Source of the DNA: OLB9 sp041392785 | Lineage (GTDB): Bacteria > Bacteroidota > Bacteroidia > Chitinophagales > Saprospiraceae | NCBI GenBank assembly: GCA_041392785.1 | Contig: JAWKLK010000006.1 | Coordinates: 1 to 64,000 of the forward strand | DNA: 64,000 nucleotides | Reading direction: 5' to 3' | Shown: positions 1 through 8,602 of the stretch, in pieces | Layout: every line of letters begins with the position of its first letter | How positions within the stretch are numbered: the first letter of the stretch is position 1 | Position numbers and translations under genes: made by a program | The notes under the pieces: generated by a model | The model's database searches: none | Told to the model about the DNA's origin: nothing | What the model saw: only the letters and a program-made list of their open reading frames with translations

Positions 1-2
1 TT

Positions 3-371
3 ACTTTTAGTGAAAACATTAATAGTAAAGTACAGTGCCCATTCAGAATAGGTATTGCGCCCGATACATTAAATTTATTGATGCAAGATTCCGTATGGAG
101 AGATAGCTTAGTGCGCTCAGGTTTCAAGAATTTAAAACAGATTGTCTCTGATGTATTTGGCTATGATGAAGTCTTAGAACCAGAAGGTGGTGAGGCAGGA
201 GCTGAGGTAGAAGCTTCTGAAGAAAAAACAGATGTAAACCTTCCCAAAGATGACAATAAACTTATCCAACCACCCAAATCCGATAAGCCCAACCCAAATT
301 CGGAAAAAGAAACCCTTAAAACTCCCTCTAAATTACTAGATGACAAGAAGGATAAAAAACCCAAGAGATAG
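3..371 (+). CDS. C-terminal end of an unidentified protein (5' truncated by window edge)
   Basis: The frame is open from the first bases of the window, so the gene begins upstream; an internal TTG/ATG at 78-83 is not a convincing start. The visible part has a short folded-looking stretch (residues 1-55, with a Cys-Pro and several hydrophobic patches). A roughly 65-residue tail rich in Glu, Asp, Lys and Pro follows, ending in a run of Lys/Asp, which looks disordered. No family motif is recognisable. It is followed 24 bases later by mtaB on the same strand and may share its transcript. A cell-envelope enzyme with a charged tail is possible but unsupported. Confidence 0.6.
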   Translation, partial: TFSENINSKVQCPFRIGIAPDTLNLLMQDSVWRDSLVRSGFKNLKQIVSDVFGYDEVLEPEGGEAGAEVEASEEKTDVNLPKDDNKLIQPPKSDKPNPNSEKETLKTPSKLLDDKKDKKPKR

Positions 372-395
372 CAAATAATTTAATAATTTTGGCTT

Positions 396-1730
396 ATGTC
401 CACACCACATACAGTTGCTTTTCATACGCTAGGATGTAAACTCAATTTTTCAGAAACATCGACATTGCGTCGTTCTTTCGAAGATGCAGGCTATTCTACT
501 GTTGAATTTGAAGATGGCGCTGATATTTATGTCATCAATACGTGTTCAGTCACTGAATTTGCAGATAAAAAGTGCCGATATGAAGTGCGCAGAGCTCTAA
601 AATATAGACCTGAAGCCAAAGTGGTCGTGGTGGGGTGCTATGCCCAGCTCAAACCGGCAGAGATATCAGAGATTCCGGGCGTGGATCTAGTGTTAGGTGC
701 CGCTGAAAAATTTAATATTCTAAAATATATCGATGGGCTATCCCAAGCTTCAGGCAAGGGATTGGTTATGGTAGGTGATGTCAAAGAAGCCAATCATTTT
801 GTAGATGCTTTTTCATTCGGCGATAGGACGCGATCTTTTTTGAAAGTACAAGATGGCTGCAATTACAACTGTAGTTTCTGTACTATCCCTCAGGCAAGAG
901 GCGCTAGTAGAAGTGATACTGTGGAAAACGTCCTAGAAAATGCTAAGAAAATAGCTTCACAAGGCGTAAAAGAGATTGTGCTCACTGGAGTGAATTTGGG
1001 AGATTTTGGAAATGGCACCGAAGTCATAGAAGGGTTAAAACCAGCAAAAGAAGCGCTATTTTACGATCTTATACAAGCTTTGGATCAAACTTCTGATATA
1101 GAACGCATAAGGATATCTTCAATCGAACCAAATTTGCTCACAAAAGACATCATTTCTTTTGTTGCAAAATCCAAACGCTTCGTTCCGCATTTTCACATTC
1201 CTCTTCAATCGGGCAGTAATGATATCCTTGCAAAAATGCGTAGAAGATACAAGCGAGAATTATATGCCGAACGTGTAGGATGGATCAAAGAAATCATGCC
1301 ACATTGTTGTATTGGCGTGGACGTCATCGTAGGTTTTCCAGGAGAAACTGACGAGCATTTCAATGAAACTGTGGCATTTATAGATGCAATAGATATCTCC
1401 TATCTGCATGTTTTTACATATTCAGAGCGAGCTAATACACCTGCTGAATCTTTTGAAAATCCGGTACCAATGCATGTAAGAAAAGAAAGAAACGATATTT
1501 TACGACTCTTATCCCAACATAAAAGAATTCATTTTACTGAAAAAAGTATGGGCAAAATTCATAACATGCTATTAGAAAACTCACAAATGGATGGCTTTTG
1601 GTCCGGATACACTGAAAACTACATCAAAGTATTGATTCCGAAATCCCAACACAACTTGAATGACATCATCAAAGTGAGATTGGATCATTGGGATGGCGCA
1701 AGGGAGCATGTCATGGCCGTCCCGTTGTGA
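396..1730 (+). CDS. mtaB: tRNA (N6-threonylcarbamoyladenosine(37)-C2)-methylthiotransferase MtaB
   Basis: Radical-SAM methylthiotransferase that adds a methylthio group to t6A37 of ANN-decoding tRNAs. The N-terminal UPF0004 domain carries the three cysteines for the auxiliary 4Fe-4S cluster (C14 in TLGCKLNFSE, C50 in INTCSV, C81 in VGCYAQ). The radical-SAM CxxxCxxC motif is at C155, C159 and C162 (GCNYNCSFC), followed by TIPQARG. A TRAM-like tail closes the protein. The 444-residue length is normal for MtaB, and the N-terminal TLGCKLN word fits MtaB better than MiaB or RimO. Its substrate t6A is made through Sua5, encoded at 40728. Confidence 0.93.
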   Translation: MSTPHTVAFHTLGCKLNFSETSTLRRSFEDAGYSTVEFEDGADIYVINTCSVTEFADKKCRYEVRRALKYRPEAKVVVVGCYAQLKPAEISEIPGVDLVLGAAEKFNILKYIDGLSQASGKGLVMVGDVKEANHFVDAFSFGDRTRSFLKVQDGCNYNCSFCTIPQARGASRSDTVENVLENAKKIASQGVKEIVLTGVNLGDFGNGTEVIEGLKPAKEALFYDLIQALDQTSDIERIRISSIEPNLLTKDIISFVAKSKRFVPHFHIPLQSGSNDILAKMRRRYKRELYAERVGWIKEIMPHCCIGVDVIVGFPGETDEHFNETVAFIDAIDISYLHVFTYSERANTPAESFENPVPMHVRKERNDILRLLSQHKRIHFTEKSMGKIHNMLLENSQMDGFWSGYTENYIKVLIPKSQHNLNDIIKVRLDHWDGAREHVMAVPL

Positions 1731-1766
1731 TACACGCTTACCAGGCAAACATGCATCAATAATGTC

Positions 1767-4349
1767 CTAATGTTTTAATACGCTGTCTAAAGTGTCTTTA
1801 AATACATTTTCGTTATTATAATTATAGAACGGAACGGCTGTAATCAAATAAGTGTCTGTATGGATTTTGATTGTCTTTTGTTCACTTCTTATTTCGTTCA
1901 ATAACTCTTCTTTCCATTTGTCGAACACTTTTAAATGCTCTCCTTTTGGTTCTATAAAAACCTGAAAAGTCATATGTTCTCCGTCTCGTTGTTTGCAGAA
2001 CAGTAAAAAGTCTGGTTCAAATGCCTGTCCGAGTTTATTGAAGATTTTTATTTCTCTTTCGTTTCGGATGAGGTATATGTTGTCAAACTTCTGATTAATA
2101 CCTTCAAAAAGGCTTGAAAAAAGTTCTACAAATTTTTTTTCTTCACTTGTGCCGTAGTTAGCATTGTAAACATACCAAGGCTCATTGGCTACCAATGCTT
2201 CTTGTCCGTCTGCTCTTTCGCTGTCTTTGTAAACTTTAATTTCTTTGTCCTTGAATACTTTGTGAACTGATTCTTTGATATAGTCTGAACCTTCGTATTC
2301 TGTTGAGTTGCTCTTTATATCTGCTTCAATGTTCTGCAAAAGACCGTTTAAGGCTTGCAAATAGTCGAAATGGCTGATATCTTTCTGTCGGTTGGCTGTT
2401 CCGCTAAATGTTATTTCCAAACCTGCTAAGAAGTCTGTGCTGTCAATAAAATTAGAAAGTGAACCAACGCTCGGAAAGTATCGTAATAAACTGTCAAAAT
2501 AGAAAAAAGGGTTTTGGCTTAATGCAAAACGAATTGTGTTTTGCGGAATTTCGGTAAGCGGTACAACATTGGGTCTGATTACTTCATCATTGGATTGCGT
2601 TGGTTCCATTTCAAAAAAGGCACTCGACATTCTGCCAACTCCCGAAGATAAAGCATGGCGGTAGTTGGTTTTCTTAACACCTAAATCGGCAAACGATTTT
2701 ATGTTGTCAAAGCTCTTAGGAATTTTTTTGTTAAAGACAACATGTCCCTCCCTGTAAAAATCCGTTTTCTTAAATTCAGGTTTTAAAAACAAATTAAGCT
2801 GAACCATATTAGCATCATCTTCATAAATACCTGAATCAATAAGTGCTTTTTTCAATTCCGAAATGTATCGGCTATCTTCTTTGGTATGGTAATACAATTC
2901 TTCCAACGTTTTTAAGTCGTTGGAAATATCATCATCAAATTTTCGGGTAAACTTGTCTTGCCCCTTCGACAAGCTCAGGCTATCGCCTTGTTCCAATACA
3001 AACGGATAATACCTTGCACCACGCCCAATTAACTGGGCTTCTGAAAGTGTGGTTTTGCCCGGCTTTCCGTCTTTTCCGTCTCGGTCTTCGTAAAGTCGGA
3101 CAATGTCAAATAAATTCAAAACGTCCCAACCTTCATTCAATTTCTGGACAGCAAAAACGGCTCGGATCGGATTGTTTTCATCTTCCAAGGTGTTGAGCAA
3201 GATTTGGTTTTGTTCAGCTTCTGCATCATTGTTGGCACTTAGGCAATTTTCAAATTTGAAATTGGCTTGAATACGTTTAACAATCTCGTTGTGTGAAATG
3301 CCTTTTGCTTCAAAAAGTCGGAAAGCCTTTTGAACGATTGGAACGGTAGAAGTCTTCTTAATTTTCTCTACCATTGTCATCGAAAAATCATCAATCAGTT
3401 TATGAAAGTTCTCTTTGTTCTCTTCAGATTCTTTGATTGTCTTTTTGGCTTTAAATAGGATTACCGGCTTCAAATTGATATTATTTGAAGTGGCCAATTC
3501 TTGACGATACAAGTTTAAAATCAAAGCCTGAATAATTCTTTCTTGCTCGTCATACAAAGAACGGATAAGGTTGATTTCTTTTGAATACTTGTCTTTACGA
3601 AACTCGGCAAGGTCATATTTGAAAATTACTTTGTCTTGATAGTGTTTTACTAATTCCGCAGTATCGGTGTCAATAGTTGCAGTAAACTCCAATAATATGT
3701 TTTCAAAATTGGAATCGTGAATTTTCTTTACGGTGTCTTCCCAACTACCAAATAGGTTGCCTGATTTTGTCCCTGCTACCAAGTGGTGCGCTTCGTCAGC
3801 AATCAAAACCAGTTTTTTGTCCACGAAATCTTCGTAAGTTATGCTGTTTTCTTTGGTATTGTTCAGGTCAATATGAAGCTGCTGAATGGTGGTAAACTTC
3901 AAATTAATATTCTGATTGTCAGCTTCTTCAAAGTTCTCAATCTCTTTGATTAAGACTTCTTTTCCTTCAATTACAATTTTATCATCGAACAAGTATTTTG
4001 AAGCCTGCGGATTGAGAAAATTGTCTTTGGTTTTTTGAATTATATTATTGCTGTTTACAAAAAATAAAAAGTTGCGATAGCCTTTTTGGTAAAGGTGCAA
4101 CATCAAACCTGCCATTATCAAAGTTTTACCGCTTCCCGTTGCCATATTGTAAAGCAAGTGAAACGGTCTTTTAGGCTTGCCTTCAAAATGCTCGGAATCA
4201 CAAAGAATAAATCGCTGAAAAGCTTCTATCTGGTAAGGCCGCTGACCAAAGCCGGGCTTTAAATTGTCGGTGACGTGATTAGGAACGATAACCTGAGATA
4301 TGGCTCTTTTGCCGAATTCCTGAATTAATTTTTCGTATAAAAATGCCAT
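1767..4349 (-). CDS. res: Type III restriction endonuclease subunit Res
   Basis: ATP-dependent helicase/translocase and nuclease subunit of a type III R-M system. It works with Mod to cut DNA carrying unmethylated sites. An SF2 helicase core is visible: Walker A ATGSGKT at residues 70-76 and Walker B DEAH at 185-188, with later helicase motifs including LNEGWDVLN and QLIGRGARYYPF. Near residues 780-805 a PD...EPK arrangement (FEPDFLLF then FIEPKGEH) fits the PD-(D/E)XK nuclease. At 860 residues it is within the usual range. Its ATG overlaps the RhuM stop by one base (TAATG), so translation is probably coupled. A short word at 2962-2979 encodes an extra-looking SLSLSKG segment. Confidence 0.92.
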   Translation of the reverse strand: MAFLYEKLIQEFGKRAISQVIVPNHVTDNLKPGFGQRPYQIEAFQRFILCDSEHFEGKPKRPFHLLYNMATGSGKTLIMAGLMLHLYQKGYRNFLFFVNSNNIIQKTKDNFLNPQASKYLFDDKIVIEGKEVLIKEIENFEEADNQNINLKFTTIQQLHIDLNNTKENSITYEDFVDKKLVLIADEAHHLVAGTKSGNLFGSWEDTVKKIHDSNFENILLEFTATIDTDTAELVKHYQDKVIFKYDLAEFRKDKYSKEINLIRSLYDEQERIIQALILNLYRQELATSNNINLKPVILFKAKKTIKESEENKENFHKLIDDFSMTMVEKIKKTSTVPIVQKAFRLFEAKGISHNEIVKRIQANFKFENCLSANNDAEAEQNQILLNTLEDENNPIRAVFAVQKLNEGWDVLNLFDIVRLYEDRDGKDGKPGKTTLSEAQLIGRGARYYPFVLEQGDSLSLSKGQDKFTRKFDDDISNDLKTLEELYYHTKEDSRYISELKKALIDSGIYEDDANMVQLNLFLKPEFKKTDFYREGHVVFNKKIPKSFDNIKSFADLGVKKTNYRHALSSGVGRMSSAFFEMEPTQSNDEVIRPNVVPLTEIPQNTIRFALSQNPFFYFDSLLRYFPSVGSLSNFIDSTDFLAGLEITFSGTANRQKDISHFDYLQALNGLLQNIEADIKSNSTEYEGSDYIKESVHKVFKDKEIKVYKDSERADGQEALVANEPWYVYNANYGTSEEKKFVELFSSLFEGINQKFDNIYLIRNEREIKIFNKLGQAFEPDFLLFCKQRDGEHMTFQVFIEPKGEHLKVFDKWKEELLNEIRSEQKTIKIHTDTYLITAVPFYNYNNENVFKDTLDSVLKH

Positions 4350-5371
4350 TATTCTTTCTTTTTATGCTTTGGTTTCAATGCTTTGAGTTGCTTGTCGGCT
4401 TGCTCAATGCTAGCAATAAATTGCTTTTCGACTTCCGATAACTCATTTTCTGTTTTACGCTTATAGGCATCATATTCTGCCAATGCTTTATGCTGGGCTA
4501 TTTCTGCCGAGATTTTTCCTGCGTGGGTTAATACTTCTTGTCGGCTCATTTTTATGAATCCGTCAAGTACTTCAAGCCAATCTTTCATATACATAGGTTT
4601 GCGTTGCATGGCGTTGATTTCTGCTATGTCTAAGTAAGCCGAAACCAAGCGGTTCAATACGGCCAGCTCTTCCTCAGAAAGATAGTTTTTAGCAATCCCT
4701 ATTTCCTGCTTGGTCGGTTTCTTGCCTTTAAAAGCCGTCAAACCCATAAAGGGCAATTGTGCATTGGCCCTTTGAAAAATAATCTCGGCCGCTGTGTGGC
4801 CGTGGGCTGCCCAATGCAATTTGTTTTGAACTGTTTGAAAAAACTGTTGCGTAATGCTCGCCCGTGGGTCATAGTCCAAACTGGTAGCATAGATTTCAAG
4901 CACTTTTCGATAAAAAACCTTTTCTGAAGAACGAATGTCCCGAATACGGTCGAGCAATTCTTCAAAATAGCCACCACCTTGCTTAAGCAAATCATCGTTC
5001 ATGGCGAAGCCTTTAATCAGGTACTCTCGAAGCCTTTCAGTAGCCCATATCCGAAACTGCGTACCACGAAGTGATTTCACCCTATAACCGACTGATATGA
5101 TTACATCTAGATTATAATGCTTGGTATGGTAGTTTTTACCGTCTGAGGCAGTTGTCAAGTATTCCTTGACAACTGAATCTTCATCCAATTCTCCTTCCTC
5201 AAATATGTTTTTGGTATGAAGACTTATATTTTGTTTAGTAGTTTGAAACAGTTCCACCATATCCGCCTGTGAAAGCCATACGGTATCTTTTTCTATACGA
5301 ACCTGAATTTTTATCTGCCCATCATCGGCTTTGTAAAGTAAGATTTCGTTATTTGAATTTTTCGGCAACAT
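4349..5371 (-). CDS. RhuM family protein inside the type III R-M operon
   Basis: The protein (340 residues) matches the virulence RhuM family. It has an N-terminal segment with IRIEKDTVWLSQADMVELF-like character (DNA-binding or antirepressor-like start), then the family-typical SVGYRVKSLRGTQFRIWAT and the REYLIKGFAMND stretch. A helical C-terminal half ends in a Lys-rich tail. Members occur in pathogenicity islands and very often between mod and res of type III R-M systems. Their biochemical role is unknown; toxin-like or regulatory functions have been proposed. The stop overlaps the res start by one base, placing it in the R-M operon. Confidence 0.85.
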   Translation of the reverse strand: MLPKNSNNEILLYKADDGQIKIQVRIEKDTVWLSQADMVELFQTTKQNISLHTKNIFEEGELDEDSVVKEYLTTASDGKNYHTKHYNLDVIISVGYRVKSLRGTQFRIWATERLREYLIKGFAMNDDLLKQGGGYFEELLDRIRDIRSSEKVFYRKVLEIYATSLDYDPRASITQQFFQTVQNKLHWAAHGHTAAEIIFQRANAQLPFMGLTAFKGKKPTKQEIGIAKNYLSEEELAVLNRLVSAYLDIAEINAMQRKPMYMKDWLEVLDGFIKMSRQEVLTHAGKISAEIAQHKALAEYDAYKRKTENELSEVEKQFIASIEQADKQLKALKPKHKKKE

Positions 5372-5386
5372 TATCTTACGTCTTTT

Positions 5387-5491
5387 TTAATTGATAAAAT
5401 CTAGGATTAATTTCTTTTGTTCTTCGGTGCAAATAAAGTCTTGGCCCTCTAATGAAGTGAGATTTATATCCAATATGTTTTTGATATTCAT
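5387..5491 (-). pseudogene. 34-codon open frame resembling the C-terminal tail of a type III Mod protein
   Basis: A short frame starts at an ATG that overlaps the Bro-N stop as ATGA and ends in TAA at 5387, 15 bases before the RhuM start. Its product aligns without gaps to the last 30 residues of the Mod protein encoded at 6330-8309. Shared positions include N, L, N, S-L, D-F-x-C, E, K-K and D-F (about 13 of 30 identical). This tail is typical of type III methyltransferases. The frame is closed just upstream by TAG, so nothing else of a mod gene remains. It could be a relic of an older mod copy or a genuine micro-protein. Confidence 0.55.
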
Positions 5492-6327
5492 TGCTCTATT
5501 TCTCTATTTTTAGGTGGTAATGAGCTCTTTGCGTTCAACTTTGAGACTACGTTCTTTCCGGTTTTTTCTTCGATTTCCTTTCTCGTATTACCTGCTATGG
5601 TACCACCTTGATTGGCTATTTTTTTATTTTCTGCAAAGGTTTTTGGCAATTTTTCTTTGCTGATCTCGGTAGTTGTAGCTTCTGCCAGCATATTGAGCAC
5701 CAGTTCCAGATTGGTCATATTGTCTCTGAGGTTTTCTTTTTTTATGTCTTTGTGTTTTTTATAGTCTTTTACAGAAAATCCGCTCCATGCTTTGGTAATT
5801 TCATCTGTAAGTATGGCATATTCTTGACCTTTTTTTACACCTCGTTCATCCCATTCATCGGTGAGCTCCTTGCGTACCTCTATGCTTTTTAGCCGCTGAT
5901 TTATCCATTCTTTGCTATAGCCTTTTTTCAGATAAGTTTCCATCAGTCTATATATGCCTATCTCGGGATCTTCGATCTCATCTATACGCTCACGGGCTAC
6001 TTTGGCTATCCATAGTTTGAATGGTTCTGCCTTGGGTGAGGGAACCGATTGTATCAAACGAAAAAGCTGCTCTGTATCTGCTACATCTGTCTGTCGCATT
6101 TTGCCGTCTTCGGCTTGCATTTTCAACTGTCCGATTTTTTCGGACAGTTCGCTGCCTTCTTTTTTAAGCTTAGTTTTTAAGTCGCTCCAGTACTTGCGTG
6201 GTCTGTCCGTTTGTGTTAGCACTTCTATGACATCAATGATAGAAAAATACCACTTTTCTTCTACTTCGTGCCAAGCTGTACGTACTTTTTTATCTTCAAA
6301 AACTTTTATAGCTGCTCTGCTCTCCAT
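5488..6327 (-). CDS. Bro-N domain protein (BRO/antirepressor-like, DinD-type)
   Basis: A 279-residue protein with a Bro-N domain in about residues 5-115, recognised by IKVFEDKKVRTAWHEVEEKW, FSIIDVIEVLT and the conserved YWSDLKTKLKKEGSE. Bro-N occurs in phage antirepressors and in DNA-damage-inducible DinD-like proteins. The middle (GIYRLMETYLKKGYSKEWI) and C-terminal half (TNLELVLNMLAEATTTEISK) resemble the longer DinD-like branch rather than phage antirepressors. The start is two bases after the mod stop and the stop overlaps the next small frame, so it is inside the R-M operon. A regulatory role is an inference from the fold only. Confidence 0.85.
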   Translation of the reverse strand: MESRAAIKVFEDKKVRTAWHEVEEKWYFSIIDVIEVLTQTDRPRKYWSDLKTKLKKEGSELSEKIGQLKMQAEDGKMRQTDVADTEQLFRLIQSVPSPKAEPFKLWIAKVARERIDEIEDPEIGIYRLMETYLKKGYSKEWINQRLKSIEVRKELTDEWDERGVKKGQEYAILTDEITKAWSGFSVKDYKKHKDIKKENLRDNMTNLELVLNMLAEATTTEISKEKLPKTFAENKKIANQGGTIAGNTRKEIEEKTGKNVVSKLNAKSSLPPKNREIEQ

Positions 6328-6329
6328 CT

Positions 6330-8309
6330 TTACTTCTTTTTAAGTTGGTAAAAATCTTGAGTGACTTTCTTTTCTGCTTCACTGCAAGCAAAATCGGCAT
6401 CATGGAGCGAAGAACGATTGACATACAGTTGGTTTTTGTCCAGTAGTTCGCAAAGGTGTTGTTTCTGCTTTTTCAGGCTCAGATTTTTAAATGCTTCTAT
6501 GTGTTCGTCCTGCTTCTTAATATCCACATTGTAATTCAAGAAACTTTTGGCTTTCATTTGTTCCCAAACTTTCAAAAGTGCTTCGGTGTCTTTTGCTTCT
6601 TCAATCTGCTCAATAAAAGTTTGATTGTATTTTTTGAGTTCGAGATAAACGATGGAGCCGCCACCTTGCCAATTCACGGATTTTGAAATACCGCCTTGGT
6701 CATATTCTAATTTGAAATATTCTTCATTGGGTTCGTTTACTAACTCCAATTCAGCTTGGTGAGATATTTCAGTTTTTAAAATTACTTTTTTCCCAATTAC
6801 TTTTTTTAGTCTTTCTACGGCTACTGTTTGTATGTAATCCATTTGTTCTACTCCTATATACTGGCGTTTCATTTTATGGGCAACTGCTGCTGTTGTTCCA
6901 CTTCCAAGTTGATAGTCTAATACAATATCATTTTCATTTGAACCTATGTGAATGACTCTTTCAATAAGTTTCTCTGGTTTTGGTGTATCAAAGGCATTAT
7001 CGCCAAATAAATTCCTGATTTCATTTTTGGAACTTCTATTACTTCCAGCTTCTCTATGTGTCCAGAATGTTTCAGGTGGTGTTGCAATTCTATTTTCTGC
7101 GTAAATCCTGAAGTATGGAACCCAGCCATTTTTACCGTTTACCCATTCTATTCTTTCGTTTTCTTCATCTACTTTTTTCTTGCTCCATCTCCAACAGCCT
7201 TGTGAGCCATCCTTTTTCACTGGAAACACTTCTTTTCCGTCAGGTGCTATCATTCCAAAGTAAAGACTTTCGCTTTCATTTCCACCCATTACCATTAAGG
7301 GCTTGGTGTAATATATTCTACCTGATTCATCAGTCTTGTTGTAATGTTCTGGAATTTCATCATCTAAAAATCCGTTTACCTTAAATTCTGTTTTTGATTT
7401 TGCGAAAACTAAAATGTGGTCGTGCCGAACTGAAAAATATGTAGCATCCATTCGTGGACTATCAGATTTTTCCCAAACTATATTCGCAATGAAGTTTTCC
7501 CTTCCGAATACGTCATCACAAAGAACTTTAAGGTAGTGAGCTTCTCCATCATCAAGATTTACCCATATACTGCCATCTTTACTTAAAAGCTGCTTTGCTA
7601 CTTCAAGCCGATTTTTGATAAAAGTCAACCAAGAAGAATGATTAAAACTGTCATTGTAATTAAAACCATCTTTGCCAGTATTATATGGCGGATCTATGTA
7701 AATCAGTTTTACTTTCCCTGCAAACTCTTCTTTCAGCGTATGCAATGCCAAAAGGTTGTTGCCTTTTATAATCAGGTTGTCGGTTATGGTTCCGTTTTCG
7801 TTTCGGTTAAATTGGTCAAGTGGCTTTTCTCCATCTTTAACGATGCGTTTGGCATTGGTCAAAACCTTTGGTTCTAAAAGCTGAGTAATCTCGTCTTGTG
7901 CCAAAATTTCATTAAAGAATATTTCTTCTCGCTTGTCTTCTTCTCGGCTTTGTCCGCCTTCGAGTATGCAGTCTTTAAATGGCCATACGAGAGCCACTTC
8001 ATTGCGTTGTTTTAGGTATTTGCCGTCAATGGTCAGCCCAACTTTGTTTTTATATTGGGTATAGCTGTCATTCAGATAGTTTTTCTGTTCCAAAAACTGT
8101 ACAAACAGGTTTTGTTTAAAAACCAGCGTGCCTTTCACGTTTACAAAAAACTTTTCTTTCAGGTCGGCATTGTCGAGCAAGAGTCCAATCAACTCTTCGT
8201 CAAAATTCTGTGCTTTATTCAGTACCACCCATTTTTTGAGTTCTCCGTTGTCGGTCACGTAGTTGGGTTCTTTCTTGAGTTGTTGCTCTAGTGTGGTATA
8301 TAATTTCAT
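6330..8309 (-). CDS. mod: Type III site-specific DNA-methyltransferase (adenine-N6), subunit Mod
   Basis: The modification and DNA-recognition subunit of the type III R-M system. The catalytic motif IV DPPY is at residues 206-209 (YIDPPYNTGKDGF). The AdoMet-binding motif I lies after it at about 465-473 (DYQLGSGTT, a variant of the usual FxGSGTT). This order is that of the beta class, as in known type III Mod enzymes. The variable stretch of about 270-440 is the probable target-recognition region. The tail (LYVN, DADFACSEAEKK) is the typical type III Mod C-terminus. It is the first gene of a minus-strand operon ending with res; both catalytic partners look intact. Confidence 0.92.
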   Translation of the reverse strand: MKLYTTLEQQLKKEPNYVTDNGELKKWVVLNKAQNFDEELIGLLLDNADLKEKFFVNVKGTLVFKQNLFVQFLEQKNYLNDSYTQYKNKVGLTIDGKYLKQRNEVALVWPFKDCILEGGQSREEDKREEIFFNEILAQDEITQLLEPKVLTNAKRIVKDGEKPLDQFNRNENGTITDNLIIKGNNLLALHTLKEEFAGKVKLIYIDPPYNTGKDGFNYNDSFNHSSWLTFIKNRLEVAKQLLSKDGSIWVNLDDGEAHYLKVLCDDVFGRENFIANIVWEKSDSPRMDATYFSVRHDHILVFAKSKTEFKVNGFLDDEIPEHYNKTDESGRIYYTKPLMVMGGNESESLYFGMIAPDGKEVFPVKKDGSQGCWRWSKKKVDEENERIEWVNGKNGWVPYFRIYAENRIATPPETFWTHREAGSNRSSKNEIRNLFGDNAFDTPKPEKLIERVIHIGSNENDIVLDYQLGSGTTAAVAHKMKRQYIGVEQMDYIQTVAVERLKKVIGKKVILKTEISHQAELELVNEPNEEYFKLEYDQGGISKSVNWQGGGSIVYLELKKYNQTFIEQIEEAKDTEALLKVWEQMKAKSFLNYNVDIKKQDEHIEAFKNLSLKKQKQHLCELLDKNQLYVNRSSLHDADFACSEAEKKVTQDFYQLKKK

Positions 8310-8602
8310 TTTCTCGGACTACAATATTGAAAAAATAATGACAGAATAAACCTGTTTAACCCAGAATCAGCATTAGAAATTTACCGCTGAATCTGGGTTT
8401 AAAAAACAAAGTTATAAAAAATAATACAAGTACTTGAGATTTGGGTCGATTACATAACTTATCGGCACTAGCTCAAATAGGCCTATCTTCGCTCAAAAAG
8501 TGGCACACAAAGCTAGTCGATATTTATTATCAAATATTCCATCTGACTGCCAACGAGACAGGTCTGACAACTATTCAAAAATCATAAACAGATGAAGGAA
8601 GA
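8310..8602. other. Intergenic region between mod and the HYR-protein gene, with a hairpin
   Basis: No gene is visible. A 14-base inverted repeat with one mismatch lies at 8358-8371 and 8386-8399 (arms AACCCAGAATCAGC and GCTGAATCTGGGTT, 14-base loop). It could terminate transcripts of the upstream minus-strand HYR gene before mod. There is no clean T-run after it, so the terminator reading is weak. Confidence 0.45.

Noticed and set aside
384..391. TAATTTTG as a -7 promoter element for mtaB.
   Set aside because: It ends only four bases before the ATG, so transcription would start at or inside the start codon, and there is no -33 element. Read-through from the preceding gene is more likely.
1731..8602. 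Type III R-M island as an integrated mobile element with att sites or an integrase.
   Set aside because: No integrase, transposase, tRNA target or flanking direct repeat is visible. Lateral transfer is plausible for R-M genes in general but not shown here.
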